NCBI RefSeq assembly: GCF_900100485.1
Contig: NZ_FNDH01000005.1
Location: 1 to 64,000 of the forward strand
Reading direction: 5' to 3'
Length of the DNA: 64,000 nt
DNA from: Nitrosomonas sp. Nm132
Lineage (GTDB): Bacteria; Pseudomonadota; Gammaproteobacteria; Burkholderiales; Nitrosomonadaceae
Under the pieces are notes generated by a model. It was not told where the DNA came from. It saw only the letters and a program-made list of their open reading frames with translations, and searched no databases. The translations under genes were made by a program, and so were the position numbers. The stretch's first letter is position 1; the number at the start of each line of letters is the position of its first letter. This document shows, piece by piece, positions 10,921 through 21,854 of this stretch.

Positions 10921-11490
10921 TTATTTTTGTGTTTTCACAGAAGTGACAGCAATCTCTGGGGTGATTTGATCATTTTCCCCATAACCGTAATCGCAGCCTT
11001 GCCCAATGTCACAACCAAGTAAGTGAGATAGCTCCACAAGCGCCTGCCGATAAACCTGACGCTTAAATTCAACAACTGAGTCAAGCTCTACCCAATATCG
11101 ATTCCAACGCCATGCATCAAATTCAGGGTGTAGGCTTTTTCTGAGCGACACATCGCTATCATGCCCAAGCAAACGCAGCAGAAACCAAATCTGTTTCTGC
11201 CCCCTGTAGCTCCTGCGCCATTCTCGCCTTATCCAGCACTCTGGCACGTCATAACGCAACCACTCTCGAGTGCGCCCCAAAATTTCTACGTGATAGGGTT
11301 GCAGTCCTACCTCTTCAGTTAATTCTCGATACATCGCCTGCGTTGGGGTTTCACCCGATTTAATGCCCCCCTGAGGAAATTGCCAAGAATCCTGCCTGAC
11401 ACGTTTCCCCCAGAAAACTTCATTTCTCGAATTCAATAGAATAATTCCAACATTAGGACGATATCCGTTACGGTCGATCATTTGATTCAT
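10921..11490 (-). CDS. rppH: RNA pyrophosphohydrolase
   Basis: RppH removes pyrophosphate from 5'-triphosphorylated mRNAs and so starts RNase E-dependent decay. The 189-residue protein begins [15 protein letters not shown] after three extra residues; an internal ATG at 11481 is equally possible. The Nudix box is complete at residues 41-63 (G41, E47, R55-E56, E59-E60, G62). W27 and the [21 protein letters not shown] segment match the RppH subfamily. It is divergent from proS, the usual betaproteobacterial neighbour. Confidence 0.94.
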   Translation of the reverse strand: MNQMIDRNGYRPNVGIILLNSRNEVFWGKRVRQDSWQFPQGGIKSGETPTQAMYRELTEEVGLQPYHVEILGRTREWLRYDVPECWIRREWRRSYRGQKQIWFLLRLLGHDSDVSLRKSLHPEFDAWRWNRYWVELDSVVEFKRQVYRQALVELSHLLGCDIGQGCDYGYGENDQITPEIAVTSVKTQK

Positions 11491-11719
11491 CCGTCATTTG
11501 ATACGTCAATTACTAACCATTTTTCCATACTTTCTCCCAGATTAAAAGTCATCATAAAATAAAAATCTGGGCATACTTTCCTTTAATTTACCCATATCTC
11601 CCTTTCTTAACTGTATATGATAAGTCGCAACAAGTTTAAACCGTATAGATAACTGTCTTTTTCAGGGTAAAATTCTTCCTCTTTATTTAATATAACGATA
11701 AAACATACGGAATCAATAC
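11491..11719. promoter_or_regulatory. Divergent rppH/proS intergenic region
   Basis: 229 AT-rich bases between two divergent genes must carry both promoters. An 8-bp inverted repeat (CCCAGATT at 11536-11543, AATCTGGG at 11564-11571) and a direct repeat of CATACTTTC (about 11527 and 11572) are visible. No -35/-10 pair stands out, so the call rests on gene orientation only. Confidence 0.4.
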
Positions 11720-13429
11720 ATGCGTGTTTCTCAATTCTTTATTTCAACGCTCAAAGAAGCTCCCGCAGAAGCGGAATTGATTAGTCATAAGCTGATGCTA
11801 CGGGCTGGTCTCATCAAGCGCCTTGGTAGTGGACTTTATACCTGGATGCCTTTAGGTTTAAGAGTACTGCGTAAAATCGAACACATCATCCGCGAGGAAA
11901 TGAATAAAAGTGGCGCCATCGAGCTTTTAATGCCGGCAGTTCAACCCGCAGAACTCTGGCAGGAAACTGAGCGCTGGGAATTATTCGGGCCACAAATGTT
12001 GAAAATTCAGGATAGACACAAACACAATTATTGTTTTGGCCCTACTCACGAAGAGATTATCACTGATATCACACGCAGGGAAATAAAAAGCTATCGCCAA
12101 TTACCTTTGAATTTTTATCAGATCCAAACCAAATTTCGCGATGAGATTCGTCCCCGTTTTGGCGTCATGAGAGCACGTGAATTTATAATGAAAGATGCCT
12201 ATTCGTTTCATACCGCCCTGGAAAGCTTGGAGCAAACCTATCGTCTGATGCATGATACGTATAGCCGAATATTTACCCGTATCGGCTTGAATTTCCGAGC
12301 TGTAACAGCAGACACTGGGGCGATGGGTGGTAGCCGTTCACACGAATTCCATGTACTCGCAGACTCAGGTGAAGATGCGATTGCTTTCTGCCCTGATTCA
12401 GATTATGCAGCTAATATTGAAATGGCTGAGACCATTTCTCCTGGAAAATCTCGCGAGGCGCCAAATGGCATAAAGCAAAAAATTTCAACACCTGATCAAA
12501 AAACCTGTACAGAAGTTGCAGATTTCCTTGGCATCCCCGTACAAAAAACCATAAAAACACTGGCTATTACTGCGGACAATCAGTTTTACCTATTATTACT
12601 ACGCGGCGATCACCAACTAAACGAAACAAAAGTCAGAAAAATCCCATTTTTAAGCAATTTTGAATTGGCAAGTGAAGAAAGAATTCTAGCCGAGACCGGT
12701 TCCAGACCAGGGTTCATCGGGCCTGTGGGGCTAGAAAATTGCATCATCGCTGACAAGGCTGTTATAAAAATGAGTAATTTCGTCTGCGGCGCAAATGAGG
12801 AAGGCTTCCATTTCACTCATATCAATTTCGAACGTGACTTGAAATTACCCGATCATATTTTTGATATCCGCAATATCGTTGAAGGTGATCCTTCACCAGA
12901 TGGTAAGGGCTTACTGGAAATTTGCCGAGGCATTGAAGTTGGTCACATTTTCCAATTACGCACCAAATATTCTGAAAAGATGAAGGCTACTTACCTGGAT
13001 GAATCCGGTCAGATGAGAGCGATGGAAATGGGATGTTACGGCATCGGTGTGTCACGTGTTGTGGCAGCGGCCATTGAGCAGAATCACGATAAGCATGGCA
13101 TCATATTTCCCATCGCAATCGCACCATTTCAGCTTGCCATCATCCCGATTGGTTTGAAAAAGAATCCGCAAGTGCAAGCTGAAGCCGAAAGACTGTATCA
13201 TGAACTTTCTGCAGCTCACATTGAAGTACTGATGGATGATCGTGATGAACGCCCCGGCGTAATGTTTGCTGACATGGAGTTGATAGGTATTCCCCATCGA
13301 ATCGTTATTGGTGAACGAGGTCTGAAAGATGACATTATTGAATATCGTGGGCGACGTGATGAGAAATCTCAAATGATCTCTCTGAAGGAGATCACTTCAT
13401 TCATCATTTCAAAAATATGTGGAAATTGA
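11720..13429 (+). CDS. proS: Prolyl-tRNA synthetase
   Basis: ProS charges tRNA-Pro. The 569 residues are the bacterial-type length with the editing insertion: class II motif 1 near the N-terminus ([21 protein letters not shown]), motif 2 ([21 protein letters not shown], about 150-170), the INS editing domain (about 220-390) and the C-terminal anticodon-binding domain (from about 470). Its last 13 bases overlap the following lytic transglycosylase gene, so the two are cotranscribed. Confidence 0.97.
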   Translation: MRVSQFFISTLKEAPAEAELISHKLMLRAGLIKRLGSGLYTWMPLGLRVLRKIEHIIREEMNKSGAIELLMPAVQPAELWQETERWELFGPQMLKIQDRHKHNYCFGPTHEEIITDITRREIKSYRQLPLNFYQIQTKFRDEIRPRFGVMRAREFIMKDAYSFHTALESLEQTYRLMHDTYSRIFTRIGLNFRAVTADTGAMGGSRSHEFHVLADSGEDAIAFCPDSDYAANIEMAETISPGKSREAPNGIKQKISTPDQKTCTEVADFLGIPVQKTIKTLAITADNQFYLLLLRGDHQLNETKVRKIPFLSNFELASEERILAETGSRPGFIGPVGLENCIIADKAVIKMSNFVCGANEEGFHFTHINFERDLKLPDHIFDIRNIVEGDPSPDGKGLLEICRGIEVGHIFQLRTKYSEKMKATYLDESGQMRAMEMGCYGIGVSRVVAAAIEQNHDKHGIIFPIAIAPFQLAIIPIGLKKNPQVQAEAERLYHELSAAHIEVLMDDRDERPGVMFADMELIGIPHRIVIGERGLKDDIIEYRGRRDEKSQMISLKEITSFIISKICGN

Positions 13430-14022
13430 TCGGCCTGATTCCGATCCTTATTTCTCCGATTGCACAGGCAGGCGCCCAAATATATGAGCCATTATCCGCC
13501 AGCACGAGAACAGTATTGCAACGGGCTGTAAGCGATCAGGCCATTTCACATTTTATTACGTTGCCTGAAGCAGAAAGTAAGGTATGGCTTGTTACTATGT
13601 CTGAGCGATTAAAAGGGCGCATGCCTGATCATAATGAACGAGAAGATTTCCTTACTACAGTTCATTATGAGGCCACCCGCGCTGGACTTGATCCACAACT
13701 GGTGTTGAGTATTATCCATGTCGAAAGCGGTTTCAGAAAATATGCTATATCGACTGCAGGTGCGCGCGGCTATATGCAGATCATGCCATTTTGGGTTGAT
13801 ACCATTGGCAGCAAAGACCATAATCTCTTCCATCTGCGAGTCAATTTACGTTATGGGTGCACCATACTGCGCCACTATCTTGATATTGAAAAAGGCGATT
13901 ATTTTCGTACTCTCGGAAGATATAACGGAAGCCTAGGGCAAGCAACCTACCCAGAGCTCGTTTTTAATGCATGGAACAAGTACTGGCGCCACCCCGCAAC
14001 TCAAGAAGTAGCTCAACATTGA
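13417..14022 (+). CDS. Lytic transglycosylase, SLT domain
   Basis: A periplasmic murein lytic transglycosylase of the SLT/GEWL-like fold, 201 residues. The signal peptide is about residues 1-19 (cut near AQAGA). The catalytic glutamate is E103 in [15 protein letters not shown], followed by [11 protein letters not shown] (115-124) and the later RTLGRYNGS (about 167-175), the three standard motifs. It overlaps proS by 13 bases in a different frame and is convergent with the tlpA-like gene. Confidence 0.9.
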   Translation: MWKLIGLIPILISPIAQAGAQIYEPLSASTRTVLQRAVSDQAISHFITLPEAESKVWLVTMSERLKGRMPDHNEREDFLTTVHYEATRAGLDPQLVLSIIHVESGFRKYAISTAGARGYMQIMPFWVDTIGSKDHNLFHLRVNLRYGCTILRHYLDIEKGDYFRTLGRYNGSLGQATYPELVFNAWNKYWRHPATQEVAQH

Positions 14023-14073
14023 AAGCTCTACTCAGTATGAATCGAATCAGTTGTTTTTCCGAGCTAGCACTTT

Positions 14074-14532
14074 CTAATAACTCTGTATGAATTTCTCAAT
14101 ATCCTCTCGTGTAAGCAATCCAATCTTTCGTGCTGCGGGTTTACCGTCAGGGTCAAATAAATAGGTACTTGGCAACATCGATAACTCATCAAGCTGCGAA
14201 GCAATCTGTCTGTTACCCAATACGATAGGATAAGAAACAGACATCGCCTCGGTAAATTTCATCACGGTTTCCGTATCCGCATAATCCATTGCGATACCAA
14301 TAATCATGACATCATTCCGATCTTCATAAAGCGATATCAGATCGGGAATCTCCTCCAAGCAGGGAGGACACCAGGTTGCCCAGAAATTTACCAGCACCCA
14401 CTTTCCTTTATAATCGCTCAACCGGTGTATTTTTCCCTTGCTATCCTCAAATCTGAACTGAAATTCTTCCGCTTGAATACAAAAAGATAGGAAATTCAAT
14501 AAAAAAAGTAAACAAAGGATAAAGTGTTTCAT
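14074..14532 (-). CDS. TlpA-like periplasmic thiol-disulfide oxidoreductase
   Basis: A thioredoxin-fold protein, probably exported. I choose the ATG at 14532, four bases after the leuA stop, giving 152 residues with a clean signal peptide (1-21); the longer reading adds 19 residues inside leuA. The active-site motif is WCPPC (C55, C58), as in TlpA/ResA proteins that reduce disulfides during cytochrome c maturation. The cis-proline region (LPSTYLFDPDGK) is present. Its physiological partner cannot be told from sequence. Confidence 0.88.
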   Translation of the reverse strand: MKHFILCLLFLLNFLSFCIQAEEFQFRFEDSKGKIHRLSDYKGKWVLVNFWATWCPPCLEEIPDLISLYEDRNDVMIIGIAMDYADTETVMKFTEAMSVSYPIVLGNRQIASQLDELSMLPSTYLFDPDGKPAARKIGLLTREDIEKFIQSY

Positions 14533-14536
14533 TTCA

Positions 14537-16069
14537 TCAGATCTGCGGATGGGCTCTCTCAAGCTTACTGTACAGTTTATTAAATGCACTTAGATAAGCT
14601 TTGGCAGAAGCAACTACAATGTCCGTGTCTGCCCCATGACCGTTTACGATTCTTCCAGACCTCTGCAATCTGACGGTCACCTCACCTTGCGCATCCGTTC
14701 CACTAGTAATGTTATTGACTGAAAATAATTGTAATTCAGCGCCACTATTCAATATCTTCTCGATCGCACGGTAAGTTGCGTCAACTGGGCCGCTTCCTTC
14801 AGATTCGGCATGTAGCTCATTATTTTCAGCAGCAATCACTATGCGAGCAAAAGGAACCTCGCCTGTCTCACTATGCGCAATCAGTGAAAGCAATCGATAA
14901 TGCTCTTCAGGGGCTTGTACCTCATCCGAGACCAGTGCGTGCAAATCTTCATCAAAAATTTCGTGCTTTTTGTCCGCTAAATCCTTAAAGCGCATGAACA
15001 TGGTATTCAACACTTCCTCCGACTCAAACTCAATTCCCAGCTCCTTCAAGCGGCTGCGAAACGCGTTACGGCCAGAATGCTTACCAAGTAACAGTTTATT
15101 GGTCCCCCAGCCGACATCTTCAGCACGCATGATTTCATAAGTTTCACGATGTTTGAGCACGCCATCCTGATGAATTCCTGACTCGTGCGCAAAAGCATTT
15201 GCACCAACAATCGCTTTATTAGGTTGTACTGGGAAACCGGTAACTCCTGAAACCAGCTTACTGGCCGGGACGATATGAGTCGTATCTATCCGCGTATCAC
15301 ATGGAAAGAAGTCCTGTCGTGTACGAACAGCCATGACCACTTCTTCAAGAGCCGCATTTCCAGCACGCTCACCCAATCCATTAATTGTACATTCTACTTG
15401 TCTCGCACCATTCATGACCGCTGACAGCGAATTAGCCACCGCCAATCCTAGATCATTGTGACAATGAACTGAAAAAACCACCTTATCTGAATTGGGAATA
15501 CGCTCACGTAGCGTACGGATAAGCTGGCCAAACTGATCTGGCATGGTATACCCCACTGTATCTGGAATATTCACTGTCTTCGCACCAACATCAATGACCG
15601 CTTCCAAAACACGGCAAAGAAAACTGATCTCAGAACGGCCTGCATCCTCTGGAGAAAATTCAATATTGTCCGTATATTGGCGCGCCCATTTTATTGCTTT
15701 AACTGCTTGCTCGATCACTTGTTCAGGAGACATCCGCAATTTATTCTTCATGTGAATGGGTGATGTCGCAATAAACGTATGAATACGCGCTACATTAGCA
15801 CCACGTAACGCTTCACCAGCACGGTCTATATCCGCTTCGATAGCACGAGCGAGTCCACAAACCACACTATCCTTAACTGTGTCGGCCACTGCCTTGACCG
15901 CTTCAAAATCTCCATTAGAAGCCGCTGGAAAACCTGCCTCAATAACATCTACCCCCATCCGCTCAAGCTGTCGAGCAATGCGCACCTTCTCTTCCTTTGT
16001 CATGGATGCACCGGGGCTTTGCTCACCATCGCGCAAAGTCGTATCAAAAATAATCAAATGATCTCGCAT
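14537..16069 (-). CDS. leuA: 2-isopropylmalate synthase
   Basis: LeuA condenses 2-oxoisovalerate with acetyl-CoA, the first step of leucine synthesis. The start at 16069 gives 510 residues and has a GGAG six bases upstream; ATGs at 16072 and 16081 are alternatives. The N-terminal TIM barrel carries [19 protein letters not shown], with metal ligands in [15 protein letters not shown], and the C-terminal third is the LeuA allosteric domain. A leucine-rich leader ORF and hairpins directly upstream suggest attenuation. The gene ends the ilv-psd-pss-leu series and probably continues into the tlpA-like gene. Confidence 0.96.
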   Translation of the reverse strand: MRDHLIIFDTTLRDGEQSPGASMTKEEKVRIARQLERMGVDVIEAGFPAASNGDFEAVKAVADTVKDSVVCGLARAIEADIDRAGEALRGANVARIHTFIATSPIHMKNKLRMSPEQVIEQAVKAIKWARQYTDNIEFSPEDAGRSEISFLCRVLEAVIDVGAKTVNIPDTVGYTMPDQFGQLIRTLRERIPNSDKVVFSVHCHNDLGLAVANSLSAVMNGARQVECTINGLGERAGNAALEEVVMAVRTRQDFFPCDTRIDTTHIVPASKLVSGVTGFPVQPNKAIVGANAFAHESGIHQDGVLKHRETYEIMRAEDVGWGTNKLLLGKHSGRNAFRSRLKELGIEFESEEVLNTMFMRFKDLADKKHEIFDEDLHALVSDEVQAPEEHYRLLSLIAHSETGEVPFARIVIAAENNELHAESEGSGPVDATYRAIEKILNSGAELQLFSVNNITSGTDAQGEVTVRLQRSGRIVNGHGADTDIVVASAKAYLSAFNKLYSKLERAHPQI

Positions 16070-16111
16070 CATTTTCTCCATCGAATGAAGTCCGAATTAT
16101 AAAACAAAGAT

Positions 16112-16138
16112 TAAAAAATTCGGATTCCGAATTTTTTA
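16112..16138 (-). terminator. Attenuator-like hairpin before leuA
   Basis: A perfect 12-bp stem (16112-16123 with 16127-16138) with a 3-base loop; on the minus strand it ends in a six-T tract followed by AATCTTTG. It lies between the leader ORF and leuA. The downstream arm (CCGAATT) can instead pair with AATTCGG further downstream (16092-16098), giving two mutually exclusive structures, as expected of an attenuator. Confidence 0.7.
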
Positions 16139-16165
16139 GATTATTAATGAAATAACGTATTGAAT

Positions 16166-16264
16166 TTAGCGCCCAGGGCGCAGCAGGAAGCCTATTAAAT
16201 ACAACAAGGCCAAAGAAGAGAAGAGGTCTGGAAAAATTGTAGCGTTACTTGTAAAACTTTTCAT
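16166..16264 (-). CDS. Candidate leucine-rich leader peptide for leuA
   Basis: A 32-codon ORF between pssA and leuA, too short for routine gene callers. Its second half reads LALLYLIGFLLRPGR, and seven of its 32 residues are leucine (positions 14, 18, 20, 21, 23, 27, 28). It stops 28 bases before the attenuator-like hairpin, the layout of enterobacterial leuL leaders. Its last codons include the perfect hairpin GCGCCC-T-GGGCGC. There is no clear Shine-Dalgarno before the ATG, which is the main weakness; translation may start at the transcript's 5' end. Confidence 0.6.
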   Translation of the reverse strand: MKSFTSNATIFPDLFSSLALLYLIGFLLRPGR

Positions 16265-16270
16265 AGTGGA

Positions 16271-16300
16271 CAATATAAATCGTTTTCGATGTTTCTGCAA
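16271..16300 (-). promoter_or_regulatory. Candidate promoter for the leuA leader
   Basis: On the minus strand a -35-like TTGCAG is followed, 17 bases later, by a -10-like TATATT; coordinates are approximate. Transcription would begin within a few bases of the leader ATG. It lies just after the pssA stop, so leuA could be transcribed separately from the upstream phospholipid genes. Confidence 0.45.
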
Positions 16301-16311
16301 CAATAAGATCG

Positions 16312-17094
16312 CTACGTGATATTCTGATTCTGTGCTTCATCGTTCTTTTTGTTCTTACCAAGGTGCCATAATTTCATGAAATAACCGGATAAAGCGTATA
16401 AAGAAAACAGACCAAAAAGCACAACTGGTGGATGACTCGGTATCAACACAAAAAAGAACAATAACAATAATAAAATTGAGAAAAAAGGAACTCGTCTACG
16501 CAGATTAAATTCTTTACCGCTATAGTAAGGCAAGTTACTCACCATGGTCAGTCCAGCAAATAACGTAGTTGTCCATACCACCCACTTGATGTCCACACCC
16601 TGTATTTGAAAATCCAGTGCTACCCATACCAGTCCGGCAATCAGCGCAGCAGCTGCCGGACTAGGTAGTCCTTGAAAAAATCGCTTATCCACTACTTCTA
16701 TATTGGTGTTAAAACGGGCTAACCGCAATGCAGCACAAGCGCAATAAATAAATGCTGCTATCCAACCCAATTTATCCATATCTTTTAATGCCCACTCATA
16801 CACGACGAGCGCGGGAGCGACTCCAAAGGAAACCATGTCCGACAAGCTGTCATACTCAGCTCCGAATTCGCTCTGGGTATGGGTTAGGCGCGCCACTCGC
16901 CCATCTAGGCCGTCCAACACCATCGCAATGAAAATAGCTATTGCAGAATGCTCATAATTACCATTCATCGCCTGCACGATTGCAAAAAAACCCGCAAACA
17001 ATGCTGCTGTCGTAAACAAATTCGGTAACAGATAAATCCCTCGCCGTCGCAATCGGGATTTGAGCACAAAGCGAGCTGGGTTTGGTTCATGCAT
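16312..17094 (-). CDS. pssA: CDP-diacylglycerol-serine O-phosphatidyltransferase
   Basis: It makes phosphatidylserine from CDP-diacylglycerol and serine in the inner membrane. The 260 residues are the integral-membrane type with several hydrophobic helices. The CDP-alcohol phosphotransferase motif is complete: D64-G65-x2-A68-R69-x8-G78-x3-D82-x3-D86. It directly follows psd, the gene for the next enzyme of the pathway, and precedes leuA. Confidence 0.95.
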   Translation of the reverse strand: MHEPNPARFVLKSRLRRRGIYLLPNLFTTAALFAGFFAIVQAMNGNYEHSAIAIFIAMVLDGLDGRVARLTHTQSEFGAEYDSLSDMVSFGVAPALVVYEWALKDMDKLGWIAAFIYCACAALRLARFNTNIEVVDKRFFQGLPSPAAAALIAGLVWVALDFQIQGVDIKWVVWTTTLFAGLTMVSNLPYYSGKEFNLRRRVPFFSILLLLLFFFVLIPSHPPVVLFGLFSLYALSGYFMKLWHLGKNKKNDEAQNQNIT

Positions 17095-17226
17095 TTTCAG
17101 TATGAACTATAAAAACTCTATGATAGGGCATAGAAAAATAAATAGCAGAAAAATAGGAGATAATATTACTCTTCCAGCAAACCATTACACGGCAATCAAT
17201 AAATCTAATAAACAAGTCAAGTTTAC

Positions 17227-17874
17227 TTAACCTCGTAATTCGGCAAGGATGGTTAGTGTCGCATAAACTTTGTCACCAATATTGACATTAATTTTAGTAT
17301 CGGCGGGAAGATAAACATCTACTCGTGAGCCAAAACGAATAAATCCAAAACGCTGTCCACGTGAAAGGTGATCCCCAGGTTTGACATGACATAAAATACG
17401 CTTTGCAATTAAACCTGCAACCTGCACACAAGTAACATCAATACCTCTATCTGTTTTTATCCACAGAGCATTACGTTCATTCTCTAATGAGGCCTTCGGC
17501 AAACTTGCATTAATAAATCTACCCGGGAAATACCAACGGTCATTTACTACACCATCAACAGGACTGCGATTGGAATGAACATTAAATACATTCATGAAAA
17601 CACTTACTTTAATCGCTTCACGATTAAGATAAGGATCTTGTGTTTTTTCTACAGCTACAATCCGCCCATCCGCAGGGGCTAATATTGCATTAACCTGTAA
17701 CGGAATAATACGGGGAGGATCACGAAAAAACTGCAGTACGAAAAAAGCAATTAACCATAAAGGCAATGCCCATAGCCAACCTAGAAATATATGAACAAAT
17801 AATGCAATCAGAAACGCTATGGCAATATGAAACCAACCTTCGCGGGCAATGATAGGATGAGGATAAGATGACAT
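17227..17874 (-). CDS. psd: Phosphatidylserine decarboxylase proenzyme, short type
   Basis: It decarboxylates phosphatidylserine to phosphatidylethanolamine. At 215 residues this is the short PSD-A type, with two N-terminal membrane helices (about 14-50). The self-cleavage site is FGS (181-183), where S183 would become the pyruvoyl group. DGRIVAVEK (69-77) and [16 protein letters not shown] (93-108) are conserved family segments. It is paired with pssA in the usual betaproteobacterial order after ilvC. Confidence 0.94.
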   Translation of the reverse strand: MSSYPHPIIAREGWFHIAIAFLIALFVHIFLGWLWALPLWLIAFFVLQFFRDPPRIIPLQVNAILAPADGRIVAVEKTQDPYLNREAIKVSVFMNVFNVHSNRSPVDGVVNDRWYFPGRFINASLPKASLENERNALWIKTDRGIDVTCVQVAGLIAKRILCHVKPGDHLSRGQRFGFIRFGSRVDVYLPADTKINVNIGDKVYATLTILAELRG

Positions 17875-17895
17875 AAATAACTCTGAGAAAAGGTA

Positions 17896-17923
17896 AACCC
17901 GATATTTGATAAAATATCGGGTT
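17896..17923 (-). terminator. Hairpin between ilvC and psd
   Basis: A perfect 12-bp stem (17896-17907 with 17912-17923), loop GATA, 22 bases before psd. On the minus strand it is followed by a T-rich run (TTTACCTTTTC), so it may terminate part of the ilv transcript. Its arms (AACCCGATATTT) resemble the MITE ends in this window, so a collapsed MITE remnant is also possible. Confidence 0.55.
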
Positions 17924-18084
17924 AATAAAACTGAGTATTTTAAATCAACCTTAGAGAAATGCGTAGATCATTTCTTACTAATGTTCAACTGCATTATTTC
18001 ATTACATACTTTTTGAGTAAGAATTTCATTTCGGAACAAATAGTTACTCATTAAAATGAAATTACCTATTTTTGCAATCAGACA

Positions 18085-19161
<1,077 letters not shown>

Positions 19162-19185
19162 CTAATACCACATGGGATTAGTTAA

Positions 19186-19347
19186 CCCGAATATTTCATA
19201 AATTCGCGTGATGATCACGCAGAATTTTGATTAATAGGGAAGTTTTGAGAAGGAGGGGTGTAGTGATTCATACACCCGACTGAGCAAAATCTTTCTTATT
19301 AATCAAAAGACAAATGAGGACACGTGCCAATTTATGAAATATTCGGG
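19186..19347 (+). mobile_element. MITE copy 1, 162 bp, between ilvH and ilvC
   Basis: A non-coding element bounded by inverted repeats CCCGAATATTTCATAAATT and its complement, and flanked by a perfect 4-bp duplication TTAA (19182-19185 and 19348-19351). Nested internal palindromes (GCGTGAT/ATCACGC, TTTTGATTAAT/ATTAATCAAAA, GGTGTA/TACACC) let the whole element fold into a long hairpin. It splits the ilvBHC operon without touching either gene. Confidence 0.92.
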
Positions 19348-19373
19348 TTAATTATCTTTATTAAATCTATCTC

Positions 19374-19865
19374 TTATAACTTCAGGATTCGCTCTCCACG
19401 ACCCAAACCGGAAGCGCCAGTCCGAATCGTCTCCAGAATCATATTCCGTTCTATTGTTGCAAGAAATGCATCAAGTTTTGAGCTTGTTCCCGTCAACTCT
19501 ATGGTGTATGACTTGTCTGTTACGTCAATAATATTGCCGCGAAAAATATCGGCCAATCGTTTTACTTCATCACGATCACTATCGATGGCCCTTATTTTCA
19601 CCAACATGAGCTCTCGCTCTATATGATCTCCTTCACTCAAATCAACTATTTTGACGACTTCGATTAATTTATTTAGTTGTTTAGTGATTTGCTCAATTAC
19701 CTCATCCGAGCCTATTGTGACCAATGTCATACGAGACAAGGTTGGATCTTCCGTAGGCGCTACATTCAGCGATTCAATGTTATAGCCACGCGCCGAAAAC
19801 AAGCCCGCCACTCGGGACAAAGCACCCGCCTCATTTTCCATCAATAAAGAGATAATATGTCGCAT
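19374..19865 (-). CDS. ilvH: Acetolactate synthase small (regulatory) subunit
   Basis: The 163-residue regulatory subunit that confers valine feedback inhibition on IlvB. The N-terminal ACT domain (about 1-78) begins RHIISLLMENEAGALSRVAGLFSARGYNIESL, the valine-binding region, and the C-terminal ALS_ss domain follows. It starts three bases after the ilvB stop, so the subunits are translationally linked. It ends 26 bases from the right end of MITE copy 1. Confidence 0.97.
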   Translation of the reverse strand: MRHIISLLMENEAGALSRVAGLFSARGYNIESLNVAPTEDPTLSRMTLVTIGSDEVIEQITKQLNKLIEVVKIVDLSEGDHIERELMLVKIRAIDSDRDEVKRLADIFRGNIIDVTDKSYTIELTGTSSKLDAFLATIERNMILETIRTGASGLGRGERILKL

Positions 19866-19868
19866 TTT

Positions 19869-21572
19869 TTACACCAGAATCATTTCAGACAAACCCTTGC
19901 CACCCGGCACCATAGGGAATACATTCTCCGTCTGGTCAGTGATAAAATCCATAAAAACTAATCGCTCTTTGAGTTTAAAAGCTTCTTTTAGAGCAGCTTC
20001 GACATCTTCCGGTTTTTCTATCTTCATACCGACGTGACCATAACTCTCAGCCAGTTTGACAAAATCTGGAAGTGCATTCATATAAGATTCCGAATAACGG
20101 TTTCCATGAAAAAACTCCTGCCATTGACGAACCATACCCATATAGCGATTATTAAGATTAATGATTTTAAGCGGCAATTGGTACTGTTTACAGGTCGATA
20201 ATTCCTGTATACACATCTGTATACTTGCCTCACCCGTAATACAAGCCACTACTCCTTTAGGATTAGCTAATTGCACACCCATTGCTGAAGGCAGCCCAAA
20301 TCCCATAGTACCTAGACCACCCGAATTAATCCAACGGCGAGGCTTATCGAATTGATAGAATTGTGCTGCCCACATCTGATGTTGCCCCACATCCGAGGTA
20401 ATAAATGCATCACCTTTTGTCACCGCATAGAGTTTTTCCACAACCATCTGCGGTTTGATGACTGCACTCGTACGATCATACCTCAGGCAATCTCGTTCGC
20501 GCCATAAATCTATTTGTTTCCACCATTCCTTGAGTGCATGAGCATCCGTTTCTTCTCTACTGGCCTTGATCAGTTTGATCAACTCTTTCAATACTTCTGA
20601 AACACTCCCCACTATTGGAACGTCTACCTTGACACGCTTGGAAATAGACGAAGGATCAATATCGATATGAATTATCTTGCGCTCTTCACTGTAAAAATGC
20701 TTGGGATTACCAATGACGCGATCATCGAAACGCGCACCTACCGCAATCAATACATCACAATATTGCATCGCCATGTTGGCTTCATAGGTTCCATGCATAC
20801 CTAGCATACCAACAAACCGTTTATCTGTAGCGGGGTAACCGCCAAGTCCCATTAATGTGTTAGTACATGGAAAATTCAGCAAGCGCACTAATTCAGTCAA
20901 TGCATCCGATGCATTATCCAGAATCACACCCCCACCAGAATAAATCATCGGCCGCTTTGCACTCAATATCAGTTGCGCCGCCTTTTTTATCTGCCGGGAA
21001 TTCCCATCAACCACTGGATTATAAGAACGCATACTTACGCTGCTTGGGTAAGCAAATACCGTCTTTTGTTGTGTGACATCTTTCGGAATATCAACCAGAA
21101 CGGGCCCAGGGCGGCCGCTTGAAGCAATGTAAAAAGCTTTTTTTATGGTTGATGCAAGCTCAGTAATGTCTTTCACCAGAAAATTATGTTTTACACAAGG
21201 ACGCGTAATTCCAACGGTATCCACTTCCTGAAACGCATCCTGGCCAATTGCCGCTGTAGGTACCTGCCCACTGATAACAACTAACGGAATAGAATCCATA
21301 TAAGCGGTTGCAATACCTGTTACAGCATTCGTTACGCCAGGTCCCGACGTTACCAAAGCCACTCCTACATTTTTACTAGAGCGGGCATAACCATCTGCAG
21401 CATGAAGTGCTGCTTGTTCATGACGCACCAAAATATGTTTTACTTTATCTTGCTTAAAAAGCTCATCATAAATAAACAATACTGCGCCGCCAGGATAGCC
21501 AAAAATATAATTTACGCCTTCTTCCTGCAGGCAACGCACCGTAATCTCGGCACCTGTTAGTTCTACACTCAT
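19869..21572 (-). CDS. ilvB: Acetolactate synthase large (catalytic) subunit
   Basis: A ThDP- and FAD-dependent enzyme making acetolactate or acetohydroxybutyrate, the first common step of branched-chain synthesis. The 567 residues carry the cofactor-activating glutamate E52 (VRHEQAALHAADGYAR). The ThDP motif has GEAS where the textbook motif has GDGS, and ends at INLNNRYMGMVRQWQ; a GE form is, to my knowledge, common in betaproteobacteria. It heads the ilvB-ilvH-ilvC operon. The upstream 330 bases contain a possible leader ORF. Confidence 0.97.
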   Translation of the reverse strand: MSVELTGAEITVRCLQEEGVNYIFGYPGGAVLFIYDELFKQDKVKHILVRHEQAALHAADGYARSSKNVGVALVTSGPGVTNAVTGIATAYMDSIPLVVISGQVPTAAIGQDAFQEVDTVGITRPCVKHNFLVKDITELASTIKKAFYIASSGRPGPVLVDIPKDVTQQKTVFAYPSSVSMRSYNPVVDGNSRQIKKAAQLILSAKRPMIYSGGGVILDNASDALTELVRLLNFPCTNTLMGLGGYPATDKRFVGMLGMHGTYEANMAMQYCDVLIAVGARFDDRVIGNPKHFYSEERKIIHIDIDPSSISKRVKVDVPIVGSVSEVLKELIKLIKASREETDAHALKEWWKQIDLWRERDCLRYDRTSAVIKPQMVVEKLYAVTKGDAFITSDVGQHQMWAAQFYQFDKPRRWINSGGLGTMGFGLPSAMGVQLANPKGVVACITGEASIQMCIQELSTCKQYQLPLKIINLNNRYMGMVRQWQEFFHGNRYSESYMNALPDFVKLAESYGHVGMKIEKPEDVEAALKEAFKLKERLVFMDFITDQTENVFPMVPGGKGLSEMILV

Positions 21573-21678
21573 ACTTTGTGTATCCTGGTATCAAAAAAAT
21601 AAAAAATAAAGATTTTAGCTAGATGCATCTTTGCTCTGCTGTTTCCTGTCACATAAATATATCTCGGCCATAACATCA

Positions 21679-21771
21679 TTATGGCTCTTGGTTTACCCTC
21701 AGTTTTCCTAACGCAAGCTGTAAGGAGTCATTGCCGCGATTTCGCAATACAAGAAATACATGCATCTGCAT
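21679..21771 (-). CDS. Possible leader ORF upstream of ilvB
   Basis: A 30-codon ORF about 107 bases before ilvB, rich in branched-chain residues (three valines and five leucines, e.g. HVFLVLRNRGN and LQLALGKL). Its stop codon lies within a 7-bp hairpin (GCCATAA/TTATGGC, 21667-21685). A weaker AAAGAT/ATCTTT hairpin before a T-rich run follows, close to ilvB. There is no visible Shine-Dalgarno, and the branched-chain codons are not clustered as in enterobacterial ilv leaders, so confidence is low. Confidence 0.3.
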   Translation of the reverse strand: MQMHVFLVLRNRGNDSLQLALGKLRVNQEP

Positions 21772-21833
21772 ATGTTATATGTTACTAGGAATCTGGATTT
21801 TATTCCCGACTAACTAACGCTGACAAAAATACC

Positions 21834-21854
21834 CTGGTTAATTTAATTAACCAG
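21834..21854 (-). terminator. Intrinsic terminator between tldD and ilvB
   Basis: A 9-bp perfect stem (CTGGTTAAT/ATTAACCAG) with a 3-base loop; on the minus strand it is followed by GGTATTTTTG. It would stop tldD transcripts after they pass MITE copy 2 and insulate the ilvB promoter. Confidence 0.65.
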
